A stretch of 64,000 bases of DNA from Glandiceps talaboti (lineage: Eukaryota; Hemichordata; Enteropneusta; Spengelidae). The stretch lies in the NCBI RefSeq assembly GCF_964340395.1, contig NC_135549.1:14284842-14348841 (forward strand), in the 5' to 3' direction. The notes beneath the pieces are model-generated. The model was given only the letters and a program-made list of their open reading frames with translations, was not told the origin of the DNA and ran no database searches. Shown piece by piece: positions 39,428 to 52,300 of the stretch (position 1 is the stretch's first letter; the number at the start of each line of letters is the position of its first letter). The translations under genes were made by a program, and so were the position numbers.

Positions 39428-42400
39428 TACTGGTAAACCCATTCCAACAGGTCTATTTGTTTAGAAAGACAACATATTATTCAATGAAGTCTGATGTCAG
39501 AGAAATATCCTTTTGTCTATTTTGAATATAAGAGAATTGACAATAGTTGGGTTTTTTCAAGTTAATGCCAGTGTAGGAGTCTGACATGTCACAAAATAAT
39601 TGCTGATCAGATAATGCAGTATATTTTTTAAAAAGTACAGTATCAAGAATTTGTCATAGTATGGAACAAAAAAAGACAATTAAAGTTTACAGTATATACT
39701 GGATTTTTCCAAAAAAATATGCCAACATGACGAGAAAATAGAGAAATTTGGGGCCACAGAGGTGAAGCTAAATAGACTCTGGGTGACCTTTTAGATGGGC
39801 ATATTTTTGGACAAATTCAGTGTATTGCAGGCACATTGAAATATTGGAAGACTGATATTTGATTGCATTGTTGATTGATGAGACTAAGTTTGGTTGAGGT
39901 ACATTGCTACTGTCACTTGGGCATGTAGCACACATAATTCTAGAAAAAGTGAAATTTTTCACCATCATGTGTGGAATACATCAAATCACAATTTTTCAGA
40001 ACATTTAAGACATTGAAACAGACCGACAGCATATCATAAAATTGGTTGACTTGTTCTACTGTTCTTGAGTGCACTTGAGTCAAAAGACAGGAGATTTTTA
40101 ATCCCCCATTGCTGTGATTGGATTCCCTCAGGATATCCAGAAGTGTATTGATTGTAAAAGCCACGGAAATCACTTGTAGATAGCTAGTTTGCTTAACTCA
40201 TTTATTTTTAACTTTTCAGTATCCATTGCATGAAGTGGTCATCATTCATCAAGATAGTGGATGTCTACAAGACGTAATGTCATTAGAAAAGTATATTTTG
40301 GAGGTTAGTTCTACCAACGTATTGATCTTTGTAAAGGTTAACTGATCGATGTATGCATATGGTTTTGCTTTGAGATCACACTGGTACTCTTGCTACAAGT
40401 TACTTGATGGCGATAAGATGCTGTCTTTTTCTTGCGTTGTGTTCAAGCTCTTTTTTTCCCACAGCACGATTTCAACTGTAAACTCACTTTTCAATGTTCT
40501 AAAATCCACTAATTGTATCTGTCAAGTATTCATTACTGATACCATCAATTGAATTTGTCACATGGTTGTTGCCTGGTATGGCTATGTATCCTATTTTCTA
40601 TAAGCTTTTATTTCAAATTCTGGAATGTGAAACCTAAAAAAAGTTGCCATTTGAAACAAAATTAGCAAAATATTTACCAATTTATAGCCATAGTGTATTG
40701 GTTTAATGGTTTCATGCTACCAAGAACTGAAGCATGTTTATAATTTCAGTCAAAAATTACTAGAAAGATTGTCATGAGCTTTTTTTTTTCATTTTTGAGC
40801 AAATTTTTGGTCAAAAAAGTGATATTTTTACATTCTTCATAATTTCAATTTTTTTCTTGGTTGAAAGAGATAAAATGTTTGATGTTTTATGACATATCCA
40901 GTTAGATTATTTTGAAAATTATTATATTTGCAAATGTCCATTGGTAACATGGTATAAGAAATGACATATTCATGTACTTGCTGTTAAAAACCTGCACTGC
41001 TCACAGTTGTGGGACATTTTTTCATCAAGCAACCAGATATATTTTCTTAGTTGTCAATATTTTTTATCTATATATAGTGCAACAGGTTTAAATCTTGATT
41101 GAAAACTCTGTTTTAAAACCATTTACCATGTTAGTTTGACTTGTCTAAGTACCCATATATGGTAGTGTTCTTACCAATATATGGTAGTAGTGCTCTTATC
41201 TATATATGGTAGTGCTCTAGTATATATGGTAGTGTTCTTACCTATATATGGTAGTGCTCTTACCTATATATGGTAGTGCTCTTACCTATATTTGGTAGTG
41301 CTCTTACCCATATATGGTAGTGCTCTTACCCATATATGGTAGTGCTCTTACCCATATATGGTAGTGCTCTTAGCCATATATGGTAGTGCTCTTTAATATT
41401 CAATATCAAGACACAAGGTAGGTCATACACTTTGTAACAGCAATTGCCATGGATTATTTCAAGGCATGTGTCATGAATGATTATATTTTGTGCACAATGC
41501 AACGTGTTCTGGTCGATTGGAGGCACTGATTTTTCTGTACCACAATATACCATGCAATGCGTACAGCTACACATACAAATTTACCGTTGGTGGCGCTGTG
41601 ATAATCCTCACTACACTTAACAGATTATCAGTGTCACCATCAATTATAATTTATTGTATGTATGAAAAAAAGTTATGTCACATAACCCTCCCCCTTAACA
41701 ATTGTAATTTACTCTCTGCAAAAAACAGTTATCTGGTCACATCACCCCCGCCTCCCATTTGTATGTAATGTAGTGACACCCCCCTCCCTCCCCCCCAAAA
41801 AAATAATTTACTGTCTGCAAAAAAAGTTATGTAGTGTTACCCCCCTCCCCACTGAACAAGTAATTTACTGTCTGCAAAAAAGTTATCTAGTCACACAGCC
41901 CCCCCCCCCCCCCCCCCCCCCCCCATCAGTGACAGCAACAATTCTGTCCTTTGATAAAGGGAGGGACTGTCTTGGGAAGCAACAACATTGCTCAGTAATA
42001 AAAGGAGAGATTGTGAAGGGACTGGTAGAAGCAAATATAAGAACAAATTGTGTGAAAACAAATGATTTCAGTGAAAGCTACCAGGGTTGTAATGGTACAC
42101 TATACTAGTATCAATATGTTGTTATGGTTACACATGTTGACACCAGTATTTACTCCCTGAACGTTTTCAACCCCCACAGGAAAGCCACCAGGGCTGTAAT
42201 GATACCCTATGTACTAGTATCAATATGTTGGTATGGTTACACATATCATGTGTGTTTTATTGTCTGTTGTGTCATTCTTTTATATTCTTAGTTTTATTCC
42301 CGATTTGTTTTTCATGAGCTGGTGTGAAAAATCAATTTCCAATGCTTTGTAAGCATGTGGCAAATAAAGTTAAGTTATGTTGACATCAGTATTTACTCCC

Positions 42401-45400
42401 TGAATGTTTTCAACCCCCACAGGAACTCAACGTACGTAAGTTGACAACATCCAAAGATAAAGACAAATATGGAGTACACTTGAGAGCTGAACCCGACTTT
42501 ATGGTCCTTGGCAAACGTCTCAAGGCAGACATCAAGGTCGTTGCCAAGGCGATACGGGAATTATCAGACGCCCAATTAGAAGATTTTCAGAAATCAGGCG
42601 AGATGATAATTGAAGGGCACACAATCACGTCAGATGATGTCCGCATATTGTACGCATTTGATCAAAAAACCAACGAATCACATTACGAGGCACATTCAGA
42701 TAACGACGTAAGTAGATTAGATTTCAATACCGACTATAAATGGAATATTTACCGCCGTTTAATTGAATTATAATTTTATTTGATGGCATAAATTGTGTTA
42801 TTTGATTGTTTGGATTTCTATTAATGAATTTAATTGAATTAAAGGAATTCTACTCAATTTCTGAACTGTAATTATTAGAAATGGAAGGCACCTGAAGGTG
42901 TTAGTCATAACATTGCTGATGCTATAACAGTTTTTATGTCTTTATTAATTGTCTAAGTTTTACTCTGTGGTCTTCGTTTTAGACTGACGAAATAACTTAT
43001 TTCTCCAATTTTACAATTTAGCTAGACTGAATCCAAAAAGTGTTAATGTGTTTTATATCTACATTGTACATTGATGTATTACTATTGATGTTGATATTTG
43101 ATGGTAATAAATTGGTGTTTTTCTTCTTTCTTTTTCCCCGCTGTCAGATTTTAGTGTTGATGGATGTTACACCTGATCAGTCCATGGTGGATGAAGGTGT
43201 TGCTAGAGAGGTTGTCAATCGCATCCAGAAACTCAGGAAGAAGGTACCAGGTTTTAATAGTTAAATTTATAGTAAAACAAGTGATATGTGACAGTTATTA
43301 AAGTCGGCATTTTGTAGAGATTGAAATGATAGATTGAAGGTATTCGGAGTTGTGAATAATTGATGTATGATGAATGCATACACATAGCATGTGATAGACT
43401 CTCTCTCACAGTCCCCGCAGCATCGCATCGCTAAAAGGGTTGTTTTGTATGTACCAGTATCTACTGCATAATTGCACTGTGGGCCTTCATCAACTACATA
43501 TATGGCTAATCATTTGTTAAAGTGTTACTGCGGGGTGTCGCAATAACACGGAGTCGCAGTAACATGTCAACAAATGATTAGACCTATGTAGTTGATGAGG
43601 GCCCACAGTACAAGGATATTCTAGTACAGTTATGCGGTAGATATTGGTACATGTGATGTTCCCGAGGACTGGTGACAGAGTCTAAGAATGTGGTAATACA
43701 AAGGATCCTAGTAAATTATAGATAGGCAAAAATTAAAAAAAAAATTTTTGTGTTTTCGAAAACATGACTTCAGAAATTAGGGTAGGTATTAAAGTTGAAA
43801 TTTTATTTTATTTTATTTATTTATTTATTTATTTATTTGTTTTTTTTTGGGGGGGGAGAAATTGCGTCAACCCAAAGACAAGATACTCGTTGGTCACAAT
43901 ACTTCTCAGAATCTGTGATAGTTTGATGAAGTGTAAAAGGATCAAGGAAGACAATTACATGTGAATTAAATGAATACAATATTTATACTGTACTATGTGA
44001 AGTCAATTTAATTTTTAAAAAGAATTCTTAACTAAAGATAATTTGGCAAGAAATTTACACAGAAATAGAAGCAAATTCTCACTAGTTTTTGGATGTAAAA
44101 ATGTTTATGGTCGGCACCTGAAACTATCTGTCAGTTGGGTTATTGGAAACATACAATTTTTTTCATTTGGCCTTATTCATGTTGTGTTCAGATTTGTGTA
44201 AAATTTTATTACTTCTGTGTCTTGAAATATTGTTATACTATAAGTTATAGGCTAATAGTGAGATTTGGATATCTGTACAGGCTAATCTTATTTAATATAC
44301 AGGTGTCCCATTCCTTTGTATACAATACTTCCTGTGCAATGGAATATTTCAGATTTATGTATGTTTCAGAGATTGTTGGACACGTATGATTTCGATAACT
44401 CATTTAGATTGTCTAAGGTTTTATGACAGTAGGGCTAATAGTGTGATTTGGATACCTATTTCTCTAAGACTGACTATTAAATGTAATACAGTGCAGTATA
44501 TCAGACTTTATGTACATATATAGGTAGGTTTCAAAGTGTTGAAAAATGTATGATTTTGACTTGTCATTTTTATAGGCTAAAGCATAGTTGGTTGAGGGTC
44601 TATGGCTTAACTTGGCTTAAGCTTTTACAGTTGAAGAAATAGGGAACTTGCAAACCCACCATGTTGAATGTTGCATCATGGGAAATTGTGATAATAAGTA
44701 CTAATAAATTGGTATTGTAAACAATACCGTTACATTGTTTGCAACCATGAATGGGTCAATTCATAGTTTACCCTGACTATTATGGGAGGTTTTTTATCCG
44801 TAGCTCCAGATTAGGTATTACGATAACCACAGATAATCCCATAGTCCTTTGCATCTGAGCATGCTCAGTCTGGATTACAAGTTCCCTATTAGGCTAATTA
44901 TGTGATTCGGATGTCTATTTCTCTCCTATTATGTGGATGTCGTATCTTTTGTATTTATACTTGTCTAGTAGAATGCAGTATGTCAGACTTATGTATTGTA
45001 TTATTATGAAGATTTCAGGGAGAGTTTGAAAAATGTATGATTTTTGATGTCTCTTTTCTCTATAGGCTAAATGAAATTTTACTTGTTGATGACATCACAA
45101 TGTTGTATGAAATGATAGTATCAGACGACTATTCGTCAAATGTAGATTCTAATCAGTGATTCAAAGTTTATTGAAAAAAAAAGTATGATTTTGATGTTTT
45201 CTTTCTTTCTTTATAGGCAAAACTTGTTCCTGTTGATGACATCACAGTGTTTTATGAAGTGACAGCGGCAGACGGTTATTTGTCAAACGTAGTGTCCAAT
45301 CATCAGGAATATATATCAAACTCTATAAAACAACCAATTCAGGCATATCCTGTACCCAGTGACTGTAAAGAAATCGTTAAAGAGAGTGTTCAGGTTAGTA

Positions 45401-48400
45401 TGAAATAACTTGTAAATCCAAAGGCTGCCGTGAAAGTTACAAACTTGATATATAACTAGAAAGTATGCAACATAAATAGGAAGGGTTACAATCATTAGAT
45501 TTGATGGCACGTGTGTAGAATTGTGGACGGAAGTGTACATTATAGATACTGAATTTTACTCAAACTATGAAGGTTCTGGTATTGGATAGGGATAAAAACA
45601 AGAACAGAACCCTTGACGTGAACTGATGTGTACATTTGAAACCAGTGGTCACTGTACTACACTTGCCCCTAAATTGTTGTGTATCATAATTTGTAAATGG
45701 AGGTCCAACTTTGCAAAACTGTAGGTATTGGCATTTGAGTAATGGTTATTAGCCCTAGCAGGCAGGACCAGAAGGACTGTAGGAATTGGCTTTGTTTGTC
45801 CATTTGCTGTGTATCTGTATACAAGCTGTTGTATGTAAAGCTATGATGTAATTGTGGCCACACATGACTTAAATAAGGAGAAAGGGGTGTAGAGAGCTTC
45901 TAGAGATGGTAACACCAAGACAAGTCTCTGGGCTATGGTGTGGAAAGCTTCTTGAGATGGTAACACCAAGATAAGTGTATGGGTTTAGAGAGCTTCTCAA
46001 GATAGTAACACCAAGACAAGTCTCTGGGTGTAGAAGAGCTTCTTGAGATGGTAACACCAAGACAATTAGCCTCTTAGTGGGGGCTCCTTTAGCACCAAGA
46101 CAAGTGGTTGCCAGAGTACTATTTCAGCCTACCCACCTGACAACATCATGAAGATGATTGTATCATATTTAACTTTAATAATTTCAATGCAATTCACTTC
46201 CTTGTAGTAAAAATTTAATAGCTTCCTTGGTGATATAATTTAATACCTCCCTAAGGTATCTAAACCATACAACAGTTTAAGTAACAGAACTAGACGTAAA
46301 AAGAGAAGAAGACATACTCACGATAAGGTTTAATAGATCATTTTATAGTCAGGAGTAGGTTAGTCTTAACTTTTTACTGATGTTCCTGAATTCTGTGACC
46401 CCCCCCCCCCCCATCATAACTAAAAACAGATTTATGTACATGTATTGGGTATAAGATTCAAACCACCACTGTGTCTGAGTCAACCCAGCTGTATAAGTGA
46501 GGACGTGGTATGGGTCTCACTGGCTGCAATGGATTACTATTATATGTGTCCTCGGTGGAGTAGGGGAAGTTAATGGGCCATTATATGTCTACACCAGGTG
46601 TACTGTTAAGTATACCTAGGAGTCTAGAGCTTGCAGAGAATTGACATGTTGACATTAATCATATCATATTTGACTGAAGAGAAAAAGTTGTAGTCTTCTT
46701 CAAACAGAGACATACAGACAGATAGATAGACAGACAAACGACAGACAGACAGACAGAGACGACAGAAAGAGACATACCATTAGTCAGACAGACAGACAGA
46801 CAGACAGATGGACGGACGGACAGACAGACAGACAGACAGAGAGACATAGGCAGACAGACACATAGACACATATGGAGAAACATACAGACAGACACAGACA
46901 GGAACACACATACTTGTATGTAGACATACACACTCGCACACACACACTCAGATACCCATTCCATTATAACCAATATAGACAGGTCTTCTTTTGTCTTGCA
47001 GGCCACTCCAACCATAAAAAACTAATTAATTTATAGATACATGTAATTTTAATATCTTATTTCTGTTCAAAGTAATTATTTCAAATATGGATTTATTGAA
47101 TTTTGAAATGATGTCACTTGAAGTCGTATTATTAGAGAAATTAATTGACATTATCAAGAGATAACGATTATTAATTGTCCTATTCGCTGATGAAAAATTG
47201 GAAAGTCTGACATTATAAATATAATTACTTTTAGACTGTGTTGTTTATTATGCACATACAAAATATGTGATAAATGCTGTACCATCAGGAGATATGTTGA
47301 AAAATAATTAATCAGGAATAGTGTTATTAATTAAGTTATTTCAAATAATCAGTTCTGAACTTCGACAAGACTGTATATTTCTTTTTGCCTGTATCGCCTT
47401 AATGAAATCTGTTTTCATAAGTGTAGGAGATCAATGTATACTCAATACCCAAGTATCAATACCCAATTTATCTGTAGGAATTGGGTATAAAAACAGCTTA
47501 AAATGTCCCAAATAGTATTTGCATCTCAGTATGTTTTTCAAGGACTTCTGAAACTAGATAAGAATTTGAAATCTTGGTAATAGGAGACGGGTAAATCATG
47601 TACAACTTGCAAAGATTTCCATACCTACTTATCATAATTGTGGTGTGGGCCCTGATCAATTCATTTTCCCTTGGCATTGACATTGTCTTTAGATATTTGA
47701 ATACGAAATCTATATTTTATTTAAAAACCTCAAATTTTGGCAACAGTCCATAAATAAGGGTAATTTCTATAATATCTGTCAAAAGTAGTGCTGGGATGTT
47801 CCAAAAAAAATGTTGAAAAAATGGAATTACTTTCAACAATTTTTGCGGGAAACTGCTTGGTTAGAAACATCAAGTAATTGGTGGGAAATCAAATTGTATA
47901 TTGTATATTGAATATGGGCAATGTATTCCTTCTGAAATTCCTTATCAAAGTTCAGCTGGGAATTAAAAAGGACGTGTGGGTTTGGAAATTTTAAACTGTC
48001 CATATTTGAGAAGTGTCTGTGAAGACAGGTTTCACTAGAGTTTTGATGAAAATAAAAATATTGAAATTGTTACAATAAAGCAAACCAAATTAGAATGAAG
48101 AACAAAATAAAAGAGGTAAAATTGAACTAAAAATACCTTAACATTGATGTTATTTGAGATATGCTGAAGTGGTATTATGATTGGAAGACATGCTGGGAAG
48201 GACCTTCACTTGATTGTAAATTGTTATTGCCATAGGCGTTCTTTGTCAGAATGTGATAGAAATGATACAGTGATGAAATCAAATTAACAACACCACAGGG
48301 ACCAATCATTCTCTTTACATGTGTCTTCCCTTTCAAAACTTGAAATCTCTATTGAAATATCAAATGAGACCTTTGTGTGCCTGATTCAACATTGATGATA

Positions 48401-49265
48401 CGTGCATTAACTATGATGTAACTGTCATTTCTGATTTTACTAAAAAACAGGAAATATGAACAAACTGGTTGTATCAAGTTACATTTTTAAGTATTTAAGA
48501 TAAAGTTCACAAACCTTTTTTAGTAATCACCATTTTCCCACCAAATTTATTTAAAAAATTCTTCCTTTTTCTGTAAATTTTGATGCAAGACAAAGGTCAT
48601 CACCCTTTTTTTTAGTCATCACCACTTTTTCGCCAATTACTTTTCTATAAATTTTAATGTGAGACAAACGTTGTTTACCTCTTTCATTCAAACCACAGCT
48701 GTGCTAGAATATTTGAACAAAATCTTTGTTTAACGTTGTGACAAATTTGAAGTTTATTTTGGATCAAAGAATTCATAGAAATGACCTTTGTGGTCATGAA
48801 ATGTAACATGTTTCTGTGAAATTAGAAATTAAATAGAAATATCACTCTGAACATATTCTTGTCTTTGTGATTAGAAAAAATGGCCTAATTTGAAAAAAAT
48901 ACCATAACAAGTACCCCTGTCTTGTTACAATGAATTATTTGTCTTATTTTAGACAATTTCTGTTGAAATTAAGATGAAATGAAATTGATGAAGCATTCTA
49001 AGTGGCATATGTCAAAATTAAGAGGTTTACATACATGTCCTTTTACTACATGGAAAGTTTCCAGGAAGAGTGCTTGAAATTGATGGATTTACTCATAAAT
49101 AGTGACATTTCCAAGTGATAAAAGCTACACAAGGTAAAACACAGTTTTGTCACTTTCCAAGATATTTTATAGTAGTACATTTATTAGTGTAGCTATGCAG
49201 TTCAACTGTATTGTAGTCATGTTGTATTAATAGTCTATATATGTGCATACCATGGGTTTGAATGC

Positions 49266-49314
<49 letters not shown>

Positions 49315-52300
49315 TGCATGTGCGTGTGCGTGTGCATGTGTGTGTGTGTGCATATATAATGTGTTTTATTTGATAATCTTTCACAGTCTCTATTCGACTG
49401 GTTGATATGGTATTTGATGTGGTGGGTTATACCAAAATGACTGGTTCTGAACTTCTTGGCAAAATATCGAAGCAGTGGTTTGAAAGAAATAGCATTTAGA
49501 AATTGTGAAAGAAATCTGAATTTTAACCATTTTAGATTTGTACAGATATTGTCAATACAGTTAAGTGTGCTACAATCCAATCAGCCAGGTTTTGAACATG
49601 TTACTGTGAGTGTAAGATAAAATTGAAAACATTTTTTTTGTACATTATGACAATAACTGATTATAATCATCATCATTGTGGTTTATCACAAGAAAGATTT
49701 GGTAGATGCACCCCAGTCCTCCAGTCAGCATTTTACAATTGTTATTCTTTAAAGCCATCATGTGATTGTCACATGGCCTGGGTCATGTTCATTGTTGTCA
49801 CATCAAAGTGATACTTTTTAAGTCCTAAGATCACATCTTTCCAAGATTTATTGATTGGTATGGAAACAGGTGTTTACATTGGTCATTTATACCCTGTTCA
49901 GACACACACATTTATGCCGGCACTGTACTGGCATAAAGTTACAACTGAATTCTATCACCCTCCCAAGTTTGCCTTTTTTATGCTTTCCTAAAACTATGTA
50001 CAGTGTGTGACAAGCAAACTAGGTACCTTGACAGCATTCAGTTGTAACTTTATGCTGGAGCAGCACTGGCATAAATTTGTGTGTCTGAACAGGGTATTAT
50101 TATTTTTGTTTTTTACAAGCACATTATTTAATTGGCATGGACTCAGGTGTTCAGAATGCTAAAATGGTAATGTAATATGTTAATTAGATAAGAAAATGAT
50201 AGCAGATATGCAGTAGGTCATTTCATTTGAGGTACCTTGTGAGAGATTCTGAACAGATTTTTCAAATTGTAATCGATGTACAGTAAGCTGTACAAAATGA
50301 CAACATATCCTGCTGAGTGATATGTGAGACTAATTGACCAGATATCTGTCATTTTGCAGTCTCTCCTACGTTATTGGGTACATGTTAGAAAATGTCAACA
50401 TTAGTAAGGTTAATTGATGAAGTAATTACACCAAATCTAGTGAGATTTGCAGTCTTATTTAACTGTCAATGTTACAAGGATAGCGAGACGAGATCCGTCA
50501 CGTTTTTTTTTCCATCTTGTGTATTCTGAAGTAAGCTTTACAAGTCAACAACAAGATAGAGGATTTCTATTTCAGAATCTTAACAGCTTCCTGTCTCTTG
50601 AGTCAAGTGTGTAAGGGTTATTTTTCCCCAATAGTTAATTTCTAAGTCAGCTTCAGTGTCAGTGTTCACATTTTTTGCAGTCTTTCGTAGCCTGGAATCC
50701 ATGTGGATGGAGATTTTCAATTTTGGTTTTCCCCCTCAAACCAAAATTTAAAATCCTCATCTGCATGATTTCCAGGCTAAGTCTTTCGTTGTCTGCTTGT
50801 AAAAATAGATAGCCAATATCTTCAACCAATAAATTGTCATCTGTGCTAAGGCAGTATTTTTTCTCAGAAATTCGTCCTTTCTAGTCAGTAGGGAAAGCTG
50901 AGCCATTAATTTTTCTTAAAGTTTGTCGTTTCAGTCAGCAAAAACTAGGCCAATATTTCTTGTCAAACATTTGTGTTTCCCAATCGATAAAGTAAATTAA
51001 GCCAATGATGCCCGTCAAAAGTTGGTATTTCAAATCTGAGGTAATGAGCTACATGTAGAAGTTGCAGTGTTCCATTTGATATTGATCGTTTGATCAAAAA
51101 TATCCACTGAAAATTTCCTACTGGCCTTTTACCTTAAGAATCCAAATAATGGACGGAAGACTGATAGTTTCCTCAAAAAAAAAATGGGAAAGAAAATAGA
51201 GTACATTTTCCACATATCTCATTTCTACTGATTCAGAAATTGTTTCCGAACTTTAACCAAATTATAGTTTTTCATTTCACTACACCTGTATATCAAATGT
51301 TGACATGGAATCTTATTGGAAATGTCTACAGTTATACTTCAAAAAGTCACAATATTACTTTGGGTGAGTGACAGATTTGATAAATGGAAGTATTTTAATT
51401 TGGAGAGTGCCTACAGGTCATAATTAGACAAGTCTGATGTTGCAGTAAAGCAGCCAAAATTGATGTGTTCGACGGAAATCTTTAACTGTCACAATCTGTG
51501 CTGTTAATTTAAGGCAAGACATTTAAAGCAATCTAAGCTAGTTTTCAGATTCCTAATGCGATGTTTGTGCCTAGAATAAAATACAGTTTCGATTCTCAAT
51601 TTAGTATTCAGTGAAATATTTGCTGTATGGTGAAATTTGGTTCAAGTTGATATCGAGTCCAGGATCTACATACAGTGTTCATTCCTTCAAAACAAGGCAA
51701 GAAAAAAGATTTTACTTTGTATTCCGTGGAGAATTTCACAAGATGATGCATAAAAATTGTGACTTTTTGTTGACAAGATTACAGACTACACTAGGTGAAT
51801 TAGTAAGCATCGGTGAAGTTTGATCACCCTTTTCGTTAATGGCGCACTTCACTCATGACGGATATATGAACTGACAAGTCAATCAGTGAATGCAATAACA
51901 AGTACATGTAAGTCTGTGATTAGACAGTGGCTACTGTTAACTGTGAATCAAAAGACAAAAATACCACTGCATGTACAATCTGACGTATCAGAGAACGAAG
52001 TTCAGACTCGTCATGTTTACTGTGTAACAGACAAGACACTTCACAGCAAAAGCCTAGTAAAATAAAAGCGTTAAAAAAAACTAAGCTATTAATTAAAAAG
52101 TAAGTCCACGACTTTTTGATATTTATCGAAAAAAGGATTAATGTGAATAAAAACTCCATTTTGATATGAGCCCCCTTTGGCATCTCACATCATTTTGAGT
52201 GTTGTTCAATTAACACCCTACCATGAATTATCACGTCGTCTAATAAATTATACCTTCAGTCAATTTATCTTGCTTTAGAGCAAAATACCTTGGCTTAGAA

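Larger units (their letters stand above)
44249..45216 (+). repeat. Degenerate tandem array of the intron 22 3' end plus a pseudo-copy of coding exon 23
   Basis: Units starting GCTAAT(A/T)...GTGATT(T/C)GGAT recur at about 44249, 44432 and 44893. Those at 44432 and 44893 end with a GAAAAATGTATGATTTT pyrimidine-tract block and TATAG acceptors at 44575 and 45065. The true acceptor at 45216 has the same upstream block. Confidence 0.75.

Noticed and set aside
41151-41394. CRISPR-like array of regular repeats
   Set aside because: Units are contiguous 22-bp repeats without spacers, inside an intron of an animal gene. It is a minisatellite.
44136-44389. Additional IARS1 exon between coding exons 22 and 23
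   Set aside because: The protein is contiguous across the junction compared with the animal enzyme. The open frame here is AT-rich and unrelated.
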